From Cryptosporidium bovis (taxonomy: Eukaryota; Apicomplexa; Conoidasida; Eucoccidiorida; Cryptosporidiidae): 64,000 nt of DNA. The translations under genes and the position numbers were made by a program. The notes under the pieces were generated by a model. That model had not been told where the DNA came from and did no database searches. It worked only from the letters and a program-made list of their open reading frames with translations. The DNA is taken from NCBI GenBank assembly GCA_009768925.2, contig VHIT02000045.1, forward strand, positions 62,001-126,000, written 5' to 3'. This document shows positions 40,624-50,615 of this stretch, in pieces. How positions within the stretch are numbered: position 1 is the stretch's first letter; each line of letters opens with the position of its first letter.

Positions 40624-40980
40624 AATAATGCTGCATACCGGCTCATAATTTTTTGTGTAAAATTGTGCTAGTCTACTGGCGGACAATTATAATTTTTTTA
40701 TATTTAAACAGGCGCGCTATTATAAATGTATATTGAAATAATTGCGTAAAAAATGACAAAATATATGAATATATAGATAAAAGTGGTTTTATTCAGATAA
40801 TAAACGTGAACATACGAGGTAAATAAAAATAATTGGTTATGTATGCATGTGAAATCCTACTATATTATTAGATGAGTTATTTAGTAAAATATAAAATCAT
40901 CACTCGATCAAATATATAACTATTGTTTGTTTTACTATTATTTCCATTTTAGAACTGTATAATCAGTGAACGCAAACAAA
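40624..40980. promoter_or_regulatory. Spacer upstream of the histidine phosphatase gene
   Basis: About 360 bases, A+T-rich, with GGCGCGC at 40711-40717. The stretch TTTCCATTTTAG just before the start region could be a splice acceptor for a leader intron, but no convincing donor is seen. Confidence 0.4.
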
Positions 40981-42081
40981 ATGTACAAGAATATGCCGGT
41001 AGACCTTGTTTTGGTGCGTCATGGTCAGAGTGAGGGCAACTTAGCACAGAGATTAGCAAGACAAGGAGAGTTTCATCAGTGGACAGGCGAGTTTCGTCGC
41101 AGACATAACAGTCTTTACAGACTTACAGATAGAGGGAGAGCTCAAGCTAAAATCGCAGGAGAATATATAAAAAACAATATAGGATTCACGTTTGATAAGT
41201 GTTTCACATCGGAATATATAAGAGCAATGGAAACGGCGGCTATGCTTGGACTACCGAATGCTCTTTGGAATACAGATATATATTTAAGGGAAAGGGATAG
41301 AGGAGTTTTGGCAAATAAAACACATCAAGAGAGGGCGTTACTACATCCAGATGAAATGGCGAGAAAGCAAAGAAACGCCTTTTATTGGCAACCATCCGGA
41401 GGGGAATCCCTGGCAAATTTGTGTTTGAGAACAGAGAAGGTTTTAGACAATTTAAGTCAAAATTGTGGAGGATTACGAGTAATAATAGTTTGTCACGGAG
41501 GCGTAATAAAAAGTTTTCGTGCATTGTTAGAAAGAGATAGAGGTGACACGAATACAAAAATGAACAAAATAAATAATTGTCAGATAGTTTGGTATACTAG
41601 AAGAGATCCAGTCAGAGGATCTATTGCTAGCTCGTATAATTGGGTGAAATCTATTTGTCCATGGGATTTGTCCCTCTCATCAAACAATTGGAAAAATATT
41701 TACAGACCTTCATACACCAATGAGGATTTACTCCAAATTGTTTCTAAAGTTCCACAATTAGTCAATGCACCGGTTTTGGACGTATTGGAAGATTCTGATG
41801 CACAGAATAATGAGGATACTCTATCTCAAGACACAGAGGATAAAACAAATATCGACAATTTGATTTCAGACAACAACAATGCGTTAACATCTACTGAAAT
41901 ATCTATTAAAACTCCAGATACAAGTCAGGACAGCTCAAACATGTTTCTCTCTAATAGTGACTATACAGATGAGGAAGTATTTGAGGATTCAAATGTTCCA
42001 GATGACCTTATTGGCTCTAATTCTAAGTCTTTCGTGAATAAATATTTCGGAGCTTATACAAACGATAATTACTTTGAATAA
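40981..42081 (+). CDS. Histidine phosphatase (phosphoglycerate mutase-like) superfamily protein
   Basis: A 366-aa protein. The phosphohistidine motif LVRHGQSEGN is at 11-20 (catalytic His14). The second core His is in VIIVCHGG (about 166-173). A conserved Arg (EYIRAMETA) and an acidic catalytic residue (PSGGESLAN) complete the site. The family covers phosphoglycerate mutases, acid phosphatases and regulatory phosphatases. The insert GEFHQWTGEFRRRHNS after the first motif is not typical of glycolytic mutases, so a phosphatase of unknown substrate is more likely. The last 110 residues are acidic and Ser/Asn-rich, probably disordered. No signal peptide, so it is likely cytosolic. The frame opens at a GTG; I chose the first ATG, at 40981. 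It converges with PUM3, 198 bases away. Confidence 0.85.
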   Translation: MYKNMPVDLVLVRHGQSEGNLAQRLARQGEFHQWTGEFRRRHNSLYRLTDRGRAQAKIAGEYIKNNIGFTFDKCFTSEYIRAMETAAMLGLPNALWNTDIYLRERDRGVLANKTHQERALLHPDEMARKQRNAFYWQPSGGESLANLCLRTEKVLDNLSQNCGGLRVIIVCHGGVIKSFRALLERDRGDTNTKMNKINNCQIVWYTRRDPVRGSIASSYNWVKSICPWDLSLSSNNWKNIYRPSYTNEDLLQIVSKVPQLVNAPVLDVLEDSDAQNNEDTLSQDTEDKTNIDNLISDNNNALTSTEISIKTPDTSQDSSNMFLSNSDYTDEEVFEDSNVPDDLIGSNSKSFVNKYFGAYTNDNYFE

Positions 42082-42279
42082 TGTGGATTACATTATTTCT
42101 AAAGTATATTTTTCACTATGCAATTTATTAAATAAGTTAATAATTGCAGATTATACATATTATTAGAATATATTAAAAGTTTAGCTATGCACAATTTATT
42201 AATATTTATTAAACAAAATGGTTCTAATTGAAGAAGAATAAGATGCTTATTAAAATCATTGCAAGGATTGAAACAACAT

Positions 42280-44313
42280 TTATACTTGTTTACATGTTTT
42301 CAAGCGCATTTTCTTAGTTTGCCTCGTTCCTTCGTTTATAACAGCTTCTGATTTTTGTCTTTTATTTATTTGTTTTTTGTTGCAAAATGTAGTTGGCTCA
42401 AGTGAATTATTCTTGTTATTTTCAGGACAATTGGGAGAAACTTCTATGTCTGCATATTTGGCCAACAGTTCTATTCCGGTAGTACTGTTTCCCTCTTCCT
42501 TTAATTCACAAATACAGCTTTGAATTTCGCCTTTTATTAATTCTTTAATTCTCACTCTCCATGTTGTACATGATTTAAAGTCATTTTTCTCATGTATCTG
42601 ACCTATCATTTCAACAATAACAAACACTGCCCTCGATTTGAGCATTTCTCTTAAGTCACTCTCAAACACTTGAATCAAAGTGTTTCTGAAAAGATCAAAC
42701 ATACATGAAATGTTTGATTCCCCTTCATTTGCTATTTTAAGAATGGAAACTAATGTTCTATGGGCTATTACATCCTTCAGTATTTCACCATTATTACTTA
42801 TAGTACTTGATATACTGTTTATTAGTTCTGAAATATAATTATAATATTCACTACTGATATTGGATTCATCACCCCTAATTTTTTGAATTATATACTGTAG
42901 TAGTAATAAAAATAACTCTTTGCCATTTTGATTCTTTATAAGCATTTCAATAATTGTCTCTGTTGTTTGATCTTGTTTACTAATACCAAAAATAGTATTG
43001 CATAAAGCTGGAATAAGCGTCCTATTCAGTTCATTCTTCCTCGTTTCTTCTGATTTCAAAGACGTGAAAGATTTAAGATTTAATACCCAAAGATCATACT
43101 GATTAAAACATCTTGATGAAGCTCGCGAAACTAAAAGATATGACAATAATTTAATGGAATTTATATTTGCAAGTAATTTATCATCAACACAACCGTCTTT
43201 AATAAACGAATTTATGATAACCTCACCTAGTATTTTAGTATCGTCAGTTGTTGACAATAGTCTTAATATAAGAGAATAATCAACGGGATTAGTTGAAAGT
43301 TCGTAAACATCTTTTTTAATATTCTTTAGTATTTTTTTTCTTTGTTGAGCTTTTGACAGACCTAACAACACTATTAGCGAATCCACTCCTTCTTTTGTGC
43401 TTAATAGTGAATAGGAACCTTCTATAATTTGTTCTAAAAGTGATATTAAAGATGACTTCCCCTCATCTGTAATATGGTCTAATGAAATAAATTGCAATTT
43501 TTCGCCTTTAACTGTGTTTGAATCCTTTTTTAAAAGGTTAACATTACCATCGTTATAATAACAAATGCAACATTTAATGTAGTTCCAAATTAGTAAATGA
43601 ACGAATTGCCTATCCAATAACTCACCATCAACAAACTTTTGTATAATATTAACAGAGTTATCCAATATGCTTTTTTTTGCATTTTCCTCATTAATATTCG
43701 TAAAAAAATCAATAAATGAGCTATATTTAACCTTATTCAAGTTATCCATTCCATAAAAATCCGCTAATTTTGTACTTAATACTTTGTGTAATATCGCATT
43801 ATTCATTGATTCTATTGAATCACTTTGGTTTCTTTTATCGCTAAATATATATCCAAATACCCTAGAGCCATATTTAGTGAACCCGAGTTGTTCAAATTTA
43901 TCTAATAACTCGTCTCTAATTTTTTTTCTTGTGTCAGAATTGCCGTAGTTATACATTTTTTCTACTATTTTACTTGAATGACTATCTATTGATAGCTCAA
44001 TAAGATAGTTTTTCATCTTTTCAAATATGGCAACCTTATACTTATCCGAACCCCATTTAAGTAGTGATTGTATTCCTCTAGAATAAACAGGTTTTCTACA
44101 AACTTGTAAGAATTTAGCTTTAATTAAATTCCATAGTTTTTCTACTGTTTCTAGCACTTCCTTACTATCTGGGGGTTTATTGTTTTTTTTACTAGAAATT
44201 TGAAGAAGATGACTATATGTGGCCTTAAACTCTTTATTTAAATCATCATTTTTTGCTTTTTTTTCATTATGTTTTCGCATATTTTGTTTTTTATCCGCAT
44301 TTTTTTGGTCCAT
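42280..44313 (-). CDS. Pumilio-type nucleolar protein, PUM3/Puf6-like
   Basis: A 677-aa protein with a Lys-rich N-terminus (basic nuclear signal), then Puf-like helical repeats. KFLQVCRKPVYSRGIQSLLK starts the repeats, followed by LIELSIDSHSSKIVEKMYNY and FTKYGSRVFGYIFSDKRN. The layout (short N-terminus, repeats from about residue 80, CPL-like C-terminal helices, basic tail) fits PUM3/Puf6, an 11-repeat protein that binds nucleic acid without base specificity and acts in pre-60S ribosome assembly in the nucleolus. Classical PUF regulators have eight repeats near the C-terminus, which this lacks. The frame opens at a GTG, and the first ATG is at 44313. It is divergent from an RPL7-like gene; both probably work in 60S biogenesis. 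Recognition is by repeat pattern, so the subgroup is less certain. Confidence 0.75.
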   Translation of the reverse strand: MDQKNADKKQNMRKHNEKKAKNDDLNKEFKATYSHLLQISSKKNNKPPDSKEVLETVEKLWNLIKAKFLQVCRKPVYSRGIQSLLKWGSDKYKVAIFEKMKNYLIELSIDSHSSKIVEKMYNYGNSDTRKKIRDELLDKFEQLGFTKYGSRVFGYIFSDKRNQSDSIESMNNAILHKVLSTKLADFYGMDNLNKVKYSSFIDFFTNINEENAKKSILDNSVNIIQKFVDGELLDRQFVHLLIWNYIKCCICYYNDGNVNLLKKDSNTVKGEKLQFISLDHITDEGKSSLISLLEQIIEGSYSLLSTKEGVDSLIVLLGLSKAQQRKKILKNIKKDVYELSTNPVDYSLILRLLSTTDDTKILGEVIINSFIKDGCVDDKLLANINSIKLLSYLLVSRASSRCFNQYDLWVLNLKSFTSLKSEETRKNELNRTLIPALCNTIFGISKQDQTTETIIEMLIKNQNGKELFLLLLQYIIQKIRGDESNISSEYYNYISELINSISSTISNNGEILKDVIAHRTLVSILKIANEGESNISCMFDLFRNTLIQVFESDLREMLKSRAVFVIVEMIGQIHEKNDFKSCTTWRVRIKELIKGEIQSCICELKEEGNSTTGIELLAKYADIEVSPNCPENNKNNSLEPTTFCNKKQINKRQKSEAVINEGTRQTKKMRLKTCKQV

Positions 44314-44821
44314 TTGCCAATTTACAGTCACTTATAACTCACAAATCGCTCTTTTATATGGTATTATTCCCTATTTTTAAGCTATTCTCCAGTGAAAAAG
44401 CGTTTAAACTGTGTTTATGAATGCTCTGATATTTCCAACTCACTGGTCAACCGTTGACACTTTTAGTATTCTTTACCGGCTCTAAACTTTATTTTAGGAT
44501 AAAAACGTTTAATAGGCGCAAAATGCAGGGGTAAACCATACATTACGAAATAATCAAGACTTTGATTTTATTTTTACAAAATAATTTATAATGAAATAAA
44601 AGGCAGGTACTCATGGTCTAATTTGACCGGTATATTGTGTTTTGTAGTGGCGCCATTTTACGGTATTCCAATGGTCAAATTATGCATAAAATTGATTAGC
44701 GGTGAAACTGAAAAGAAAAAATATAAACAATAGTTTGATTTGAAGAGAGAATAGAGGGTGTAATATTATATTTCTCTGGGAGTTTGTATTTACTTTAAAG
44801 AAACAATAACACTTACAAACA
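44314..44821. promoter_or_regulatory. Divergent promoter region, PUM3-like and RPL7-like
   Basis: A 508-base region between divergent starts. A perfect TGGCGCCA lies at 44648-44655, about 170 bases from the RPL7-like start. No gene is seen. Two ribosome-assembly genes share this control region. Confidence 0.6.
44648..44655. promoter_or_regulatory. E2F-like palindrome TGGCGCCA
   Basis: A perfect eight-base palindrome shared by the divergent PUM3-like and RPL7-like genes. Confidence 0.58.
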
Positions 44822-45604
44822 ATGGATTCCAGTCATATTTTGAGACCAAAAAACAATGGCGAAGAGTTGAAGATAGCAGAGGGTTTGTTGCGCAGAAGAA
44901 AAGTGACTGATTTTAAAAGAAGATTAAAGTACAGGGAAGAAAGGAGGAGGATTAAAAAAGATCTACGTAAGTCTGATGTGACAACACTACAAAGCATTTT
45001 AAAGAGGACAAGGAATAGTATTTTAGATAGAAGGAGATTAAAAAACAAGGATAAAAAGCCCTACATGACTCCAAAAAAAGATAATGGAAGATTAATAGTA
45101 ATAGTAGTAAGAAATAGTAGATATTGTGGTTCAAGCAACTCATATAGAATATTGGAGAAACTTAGATTACTGAAGAAATTCTCTGCAATTATATTAAGTC
45201 ATGACGAGGAAACAATGAAAATATTAAGAGGAATAAAGCCATACGTATTTTATGGATTCCCAAATCATGCATTGCTTAAGACACTAGTATATAAAAGGGG
45301 AGCATTTATAAACGACACCGGAAATAAAGGAAATAACGATGAAGACGAAATATTACTTACTGATAATAATGTAGTTGAAGAGCGCCTGGGAAATGTTGGA
45401 GTGCTTTGTACTGAAGATATCGTTACCGGAATATGGAATGGTCGAGATGACGAGGACAATAGGGAAATATTTGATTCTATATTGAGAAATTTAGCTCCAT
45501 TTCAACTTTGTGATCTCAAAAAAACAGAGGGATTGGACGCTTCTAAATATGAGATGGGATTTTTAGGTAAACAAATTAATGCTAAGATTAATAGTATTAT
45601 TTAA
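44822..45604 (+). CDS. RPL7-like (uL30 fold) protein, probably ribosome assembly factor Rlp7
   Basis: A 260-aa basic protein with the L7/L30 architecture. The N-terminal 70 residues are a helical Arg/Lys-rich extension (RRRKVTDFKRRLKYREERRR). Then RLIVIVVRNSRY and ILEKLRLLKKFSAIIL match the L30 core (RLIVVVRI... VLQLLRL). MKILRGIKPYVFYGFPN and TLVYKRGAFI match the MLRIVEPYIAWGYPN...LIYKRG segment of RPL7. LGNVGVLCTEDIVTGIW matches LGKYGIICMEDLIHEIY. The sequence is too divergent for the ribosomal protein itself, which is nearly invariant, so the paralogue Rlp7/RPL7L1 is more likely; it processes ITS2 in pre-60S particles. An acidic Asn insert (about 164-185) interrupts the fold. The N-terminus starts MDSSHIL at the first ATG. 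Confidence 0.85.
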   Translation: MDSSHILRPKNNGEELKIAEGLLRRRKVTDFKRRLKYREERRRIKKDLRKSDVTTLQSILKRTRNSILDRRRLKNKDKKPYMTPKKDNGRLIVIVVRNSRYCGSSNSYRILEKLRLLKKFSAIILSHDEETMKILRGIKPYVFYGFPNHALLKTLVYKRGAFINDTGNKGNNDEDEILLTDNNVVEERLGNVGVLCTEDIVTGIWNGRDDEDNREIFDSILRNLAPFQLCDLKKTEGLDASKYEMGFLGKQINAKINSII

Positions 45605-47124
45605 GCAATTAAAATTTTAGTGACATTATAAGTACCTCCATCCCGTTTTGATATTTTTTTTTCTAAAATTGTGACCCTACCATTTTACGTAATATATACA
45701 AATTTTTTATTCATACTTTAAGATCGTATTTACTTCTTTTATCAATGTTTGAAACTTGCTAATTTTAATTTCTTGAATACAATCAAATTAATTACACTAG
45801 TAGATTTTTAAGCTGTCTAAAGAATTTGAAATTCATCTAGATGGTATGTAGTGTCTAACTAATTAGTTAATTTGTCGTCACTTTAGGAAAAGTTTAATAA
45901 TTGTTTAATCACACTTATGTTGAAAAAAAATATATCATAGGCACTACATGATTTGTAAGTGCATTAATGCAACCCATTTTATTGTGACCCAAATATCTTT
46001 TTTCATTACTAAACTAAATTGCAAATAGCTGCATTAATTATTGATCCCTATAGTCACGTATATCTACACTCATGTGCAATTTTTTAGTATATTAGTCTAT
46101 TTTACCTTACCCCACTTACAAACAACAATATTAGAACCCGCTAAAATAATACGATACCTTGCGAGACAAAAAAATAGGCGGGATTGTGCTACTATTGATT
46201 TAATTAATAGGTAAAATAGTATTTAACACGTCTTGAGACAAATTAAATAAAAGGAGCAGTGTATGATAATTGTATTAATGAGTAAGGCAATGAAAATGAG
46301 GGGAGGAGGGTAAGTAAAGTGAATAAAAGACAAGCCAAAATAAAATAAGAGTAAATGAGTCTAGTCTAGAAGTAAAACAAGATAGGACATTACACTATGG
46401 GTGTACAAACCAATTATGTATAGAAGAGGGGTAAAAATAAATGCTGCAATAAATAATTTTATAAATCTAGTCAAAATATTTAATTATATATTAAAATTAA
46501 AGAAATTATACAATGGAATACCAAATTGACGAGGGACTTTCCAGAGTTTTTTTTTCTCTTTAATCTTTTTATGAACAAAATAGACCAAACAGTACAGAGG
46601 AAAAAAAGATTACCCAAGACAAATGTTGATATTGTAATATAGTAAAGTTAGGGATCTTATACTTGATATAAAAAAAGGGTATCTTTAGGCACAATATGTG
46701 TTAGTCCCTATTCCTATTGTATATAATGCAAAGAGTTATTATTACTATTATTTGAAAGGTTGATTATTTTTATTACTAAGTTAAAAAGTAAACTGTTATA
46801 TAATTGGTTTCGTATTATTTTTTATTTTTTGTTTAATTTTGTTTACTTTCAAGGTTAAAACTGGTGCATTGTTTACAACCAGGAAAATAACAATATATTA
46901 AAGAAAAGTTGGTATTAATATTTGAAGCAGTAAAAATAAGCTTCTAAAAAATAACTAGAGGACAGGTCGAGTATTTTTCTAAGAATTTGGCTTTCGCTTT
47001 TATTAATTACAGTCAGAATCTTTTTTATCTTAATTGCCCATTTACAAGATTAATTACACAGAACAAGAAATTTCATTATTATAATCGTTGTTTCCGTTTA
47101 TTGATAGTTACTCAAAATTAAGAA
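45605..47124. promoter_or_regulatory. 1.5-kb gene-free region upstream of the zinc-finger protein
   Basis: The longest gene-free stretch here. There is no open frame above 60 codons on either strand, and no tRNA, rRNA or snRNA signature. A GGCGGG element lies near 46174. Purine- and pyrimidine-rich runs are common. It probably holds a long 5' UTR or extended promoter for the gene at 47125. Confidence 0.45.
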
Positions 47125-49470
47125 ATGTACAATACTCCGAAACCCCGTCCCCAATTTAATGGCTCTGGAGGGAGCAATGGTATGGAGTGTATACTTGATT
47201 TTGATCAAAAGCAATCCACATCATCTTCTGTTGTAACAACTACCCCATCTACTTCTACTTCAAACTCATCATCCACACCGGGAACTTCGTCATTTGGTAC
47301 TGAAAGTGGATACTTTGAAGAAATAAGCAATATGATAGAGAATTCTGGTTTAGGGACTCCTCAAGTAGCTGGACTTGGTGGGTCGCAACTCTTTGGAAAG
47401 AGGGTTGGTGTAGACAATAATGGAAGTGGTAGAAGTAGTAGTAGTGGTACTTCATACACCTTGGGATCGTCTGGAAACGAAAGTTGCGTACAAAATATAT
47501 TTAATGGAAAGAATGAGACGTCATCGGTAAACTTGTTAAATAGTGGAGATAGCAAGCAGAATTTGAATATTGATGGTTACCACCTAAATGGTGTCATTAC
47601 AACAATTAATGGAGAGTCAAATATAGCAGTGAATAACAGAAATTATCATCATCAGATGTTGATTCCGGGTGGAGGAACAGGTGTTGGAGTCGTGTCTAAT
47701 ATATTTTCCTCCCCTGATGCATTTGATTGCGCTGTAGCTTCTACAAGATCAACCTCAGACACCTTTACGCCTTCTGTAGGGAGGGATGAATGCTCTCCTC
47801 AATGTAGTCTTTCAGATTCTCCTGGATCAGACCCATTCTCAATTTCGAATTTCAGGTCTGAACAAATTTGCCAAGACAAGAAAACGTCGACTAATACTGG
47901 CACTAGTTTGATCAAAAACACTGCGGGGGCTAATGTAAACAGCAGCAACACTAGCAACGCGAACAACTCCATTGGTGATTCAGGAATGGGAAGGATTATC
48001 CACATTAATAAGGGTAATAATTCAAATTCAATTAATGGGGATTTCAGCGCACCGATATTGAATTATTTCAATGACGGACTAAATACAGATTCCTGGGGTA
48101 GTTTCATGCCATATACCAATTTGATTGATTATTGCTTTGATAGTGGTTCCACTCATGACAACAGAATTATAATTGGAGGAAGCAGTGTTATAGGTCCAGT
48201 TTGTAGTAATGAAAATAATAACAATAGCAACGATTCGTCTAGATGGTTAAATAAGAACATTAATACTGGTAGCTTCTTACCGGATATGACCGAGCCAAGT
48301 GGATCTAAAGGGAATGTATCAAAGGCAATAGGCGGTGGAAACGGTGGAGTTACGGATAAAATTGGAATTCCGGCAACAAATGGTAGTATAATTATACCTA
48401 ACAATGGGGTTACTGGGGTGAAGGTAATGCCATCTGATTCCCCTGTTATTTCATCGTCTTCTATAGACAACGGCACTAACTCTTCTTTACACGCCCTAAA
48501 GGCGAACGATATTGTTGAGAAACTTATTTTGGATATTGTCAATGGAAATAGGCAACAGGATGTGTCGGCAAATGTGGTTTTTGATCAGGTTTCAGAGATA
48601 CTTACTCTTGCATTGTCTAATCTAGGATCTAAGTTTAATAGAGACGCGATATCTGCCAAAAATAAATCACAAAGTGACACTTCGGCACAACCCCTACAAA
48701 TGCAAAACAATAATTGGGGACAGAATTCACTTGGTGTTGGAGGACCTAATTTCGCAGCTCCGACAATGCTTGCACATCCAGATGAGTTTAAGAATCCATC
48801 CTCTTTCTTGAAAATATACGGTGATCCACTATGTGGAAAATCTGCAACTGTCTCTGGCACCAATAACAACTCAACTCAGAACTCAATTGGAGTAAACTCC
48901 TCTGGTATATGTACTACAGACTCACCGGGATCATCTATAAACCTAGCAAACAATGGCAACACTCCATTTAATAACATTAATCCAACAAAGGGACAAAATG
49001 GAAATTGGGCATGTTTTAAGTGTAGCAATGTTAACTTTCCAAGACGATTCAGATGTTTTAAATGTGGGGAGTACAGAGACGAAGCTGGAGATAAGATAGT
49101 CGCTGAATACGCTAAGCACGTATATTTGCATCACTTAAGGGCCTACCGATCTTTCAGCAACAACTGGGTCTTAGGCTCTGTTGGAGCAACTACAGGAACT
49201 CACAATAATTGCGGATTTCCTGGGAGTGGATCTTCGTTTCCTTCTGGAGTCAACAAAGGAAGTTGCAATCCCATGCAAATTTCAGGACTGAGCCAAGATT
49301 ACTTGGATGAAAACGTAACACGCCACCAACAACAAACTTTGTTTACTCATGGAGGGCACAGGAATAGTTTCCTGTCTAATTCTAGATCTGGTCTAAAGGA
49401 TAACAATGCGGGGACAATGGGAGTTTCTTCAAATGGAGGTGGAGTTTCCCACACAAGCAAGAAACATTAA
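47125..49470 (+). CDS. RanBP2-type zinc-finger protein, low-complexity (781 aa)
   Basis: One RanBP2-type zinc finger at about residues 626-650: GNWACFKCSNVNFPRRFRCF, followed by KCGEYR, with Cys-x2-Cys-x10-Cys-x2-Cys and the typical W, N and R contacts. Fingers of this class bind single-stranded RNA (GGU) or ubiquitin; the N and R residues seen here fit RNA binding. All other sequence is Ser/Gly/Asn/Thr-rich and disordered, with poly-Ser and Thr-Ser runs near the N-terminus. One short helical island lies at about 450-495 (DIVEKLILDIVNGN, then VSEILTLALSNL). There is no membrane segment. A regulatory RNA-binding protein is the best reading; the target is unknown. The 1.5-kb leader region upstream suggests complex regulation. 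Confidence 0.75.
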   Translation: MYNTPKPRPQFNGSGGSNGMECILDFDQKQSTSSSVVTTTPSTSTSNSSSTPGTSSFGTESGYFEEISNMIENSGLGTPQVAGLGGSQLFGKRVGVDNNGSGRSSSSGTSYTLGSSGNESCVQNIFNGKNETSSVNLLNSGDSKQNLNIDGYHLNGVITTINGESNIAVNNRNYHHQMLIPGGGTGVGVVSNIFSSPDAFDCAVASTRSTSDTFTPSVGRDECSPQCSLSDSPGSDPFSISNFRSEQICQDKKTSTNTGTSLIKNTAGANVNSSNTSNANNSIGDSGMGRIIHINKGNNSNSINGDFSAPILNYFNDGLNTDSWGSFMPYTNLIDYCFDSGSTHDNRIIIGGSSVIGPVCSNENNNNSNDSSRWLNKNINTGSFLPDMTEPSGSKGNVSKAIGGGNGGVTDKIGIPATNGSIIIPNNGVTGVKVMPSDSPVISSSSIDNGTNSSLHALKANDIVEKLILDIVNGNRQQDVSANVVFDQVSEILTLALSNLGSKFNRDAISAKNKSQSDTSAQPLQMQNNNWGQNSLGVGGPNFAAPTMLAHPDEFKNPSSFLKIYGDPLCGKSATVSGTNNNSTQNSIGVNSSGICTTDSPGSSINLANNGNTPFNNINPTKGQNGNWACFKCSNVNFPRRFRCFKCGEYRDEAGDKIVAEYAKHVYLHHLRAYRSFSNNWVLGSVGATTGTHNNCGFPGSGSSFPSGVNKGSCNPMQISGLSQDYLDENVTRHQQQTLFTHGGHRNSFLSNSRSGLKDNNAGTMGVSSNGGGVSHTSKKH

Positions 49471-49919
49471 ACTTTTCTTGTTGCAACAAATTCCCAATAA
49501 TAGGATTGTTGTTTTTGATCCTGACTTGGAGTCATCTTGCAATTAAGTTATGTTTATGGATATGTAATACTGAAAGTAAAGAGATGGGTGGTGATAAAGA
49601 GATGAATTAATGCGAAAGGAGGAGTTAAATATAGTTCAAAGATACTACGTTTCTTTTGGAGTTTAAGTACAATTTACATTTGCATATCATTCTTTTTTCT
49701 TTAATTCCATCTTTCTACAGTCCTCCATCAGCACGGGACGGTTGAATGTCCAATATTCTACACTATCTTTTCATTATCACTATTACTCGTGATTGCCTTA
49801 TTTCATCATTCTTTACTCCAACTACTTTATTGCTGTTACTTCCATTTCAATCCACAATCTTATTCGGTCTTTATGAGAGAAGTAGAATAGGATATAACCA
49901 ATTTTGATCAACTACAGCA
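49471..49919. other. 3' flank of the zinc-finger gene
   Basis: About 450 bases after the zinc-finger gene. The first part is likely 3' UTR. G+C rises toward the end. I see no gene in it. Confidence 0.4.
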
Positions 49920-50380
49920 TCCCTACCTACCTCACACTTCTCCGAGCGGATCCTTTTACTTGGTCTTCAAGTTGAGCTGGGGGGAGAGGGATGACGCATT
50001 GGAATCGAGGTACTGAGGTGATCGGTATGTGGCACAGCCGTCGGAAGGTCTAGAGACGAAGGAAATAAATAACTATAAATGCGGTGTTTGTAGCGAAGGG
50101 ATAGAATCTGTGGGCTTCGCAAGGATTTGAATTCAACTGAAAAAGGAAATGAGTAAATTAGTGGACAAATAAAGGTCAAATGGGCAATTAGGACCAGAGG
50201 GCTTCTCCTCTCCTTGCTCCCACTATAGACGACCTCGTCTATATGAGATAAGAGAGATAGTAGAAGAAAATCTGTTTTCAATGAGACAGGACTTTTTAGG
50301 GTCTGGTTTTGCGGATTTGTGGGACAGTTGTGGGAATTAGGTTGCCCAGTCCCGTTATCTGTAGATCATACCGTTGTAGT
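49920..50380. ncRNA. Candidate structured non-coding RNA (G+C island)
   Basis: A segment with much more G+C than any other spacer in the window, without a convincing coding frame (one 104-codon minus-strand frame exists). On the + strand several hairpins are evident. TATAGACG and CGTCTATA (50224-50243) give eight perfect pairs around a four-base loop. AGAGG/CCTCT pair at 50196-50211. GCGAAG/CTTCGC pair at 50093-50120. GGAAGGTCTAGAGAC at 50043-50057 resembles conserved region I of eukaryotic RNase P RNA (GGAAGGTCTGAGAC in human), but the partner strand is not clear. The strand, ends and identity are not settled. RNase P, RNase MRP or a lineage-specific RNA are all possible. Confidence 0.35.
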
Positions 50381-50615
50381 TGTTTTTCATTTTAGAAAGC
50401 TTAAATTAAATATTAATGTTGAAATTGACTGAGCTTTAATGTTATTAAACTTTGCCTTTTCGTATGAATTCTGGTTATTTTCTCTCAAGAATGTGTACCT
50501 GCTGGGCCAACTCATGTAGTATTTTAAGAGTTCAGCGCCAAGAGGTAATTTAATGTGAACCACTACGAGCAAATTAAGAAAAAACAAAAGTATTGCCAAC
50601 CAAATCACAAGTGAA
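50381..50615. promoter_or_regulatory. Upstream region of the small membrane protein
   Basis: A short spacer with AGCGCCAAG at 50534-50542, a half-site of the GGCGCC element, about 75 bases before the ATG at 50616. Confidence 0.45.

Noticed and set aside
40981-42081. Glycolytic phosphoglycerate mutase
   Set aside because: The core His motifs fit the superfamily, but the insert after the first motif and the long acidic tail do not match glycolytic enzymes.
50219-50234. CCCACTATAGACGACC as conserved region V of RNase P RNA
   Set aside because: It looks similar to the human segment, but only five pairs form with the region I candidate, and the bases are better used in the local hairpin at 50224-50243.
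49967-50281. A 104-codon minus-strand frame in the G+C island
   Set aside because: No domain, signal or coding pattern that I recognise, and the same DNA forms strong hairpins; kept only as an alternative to the RNA reading.
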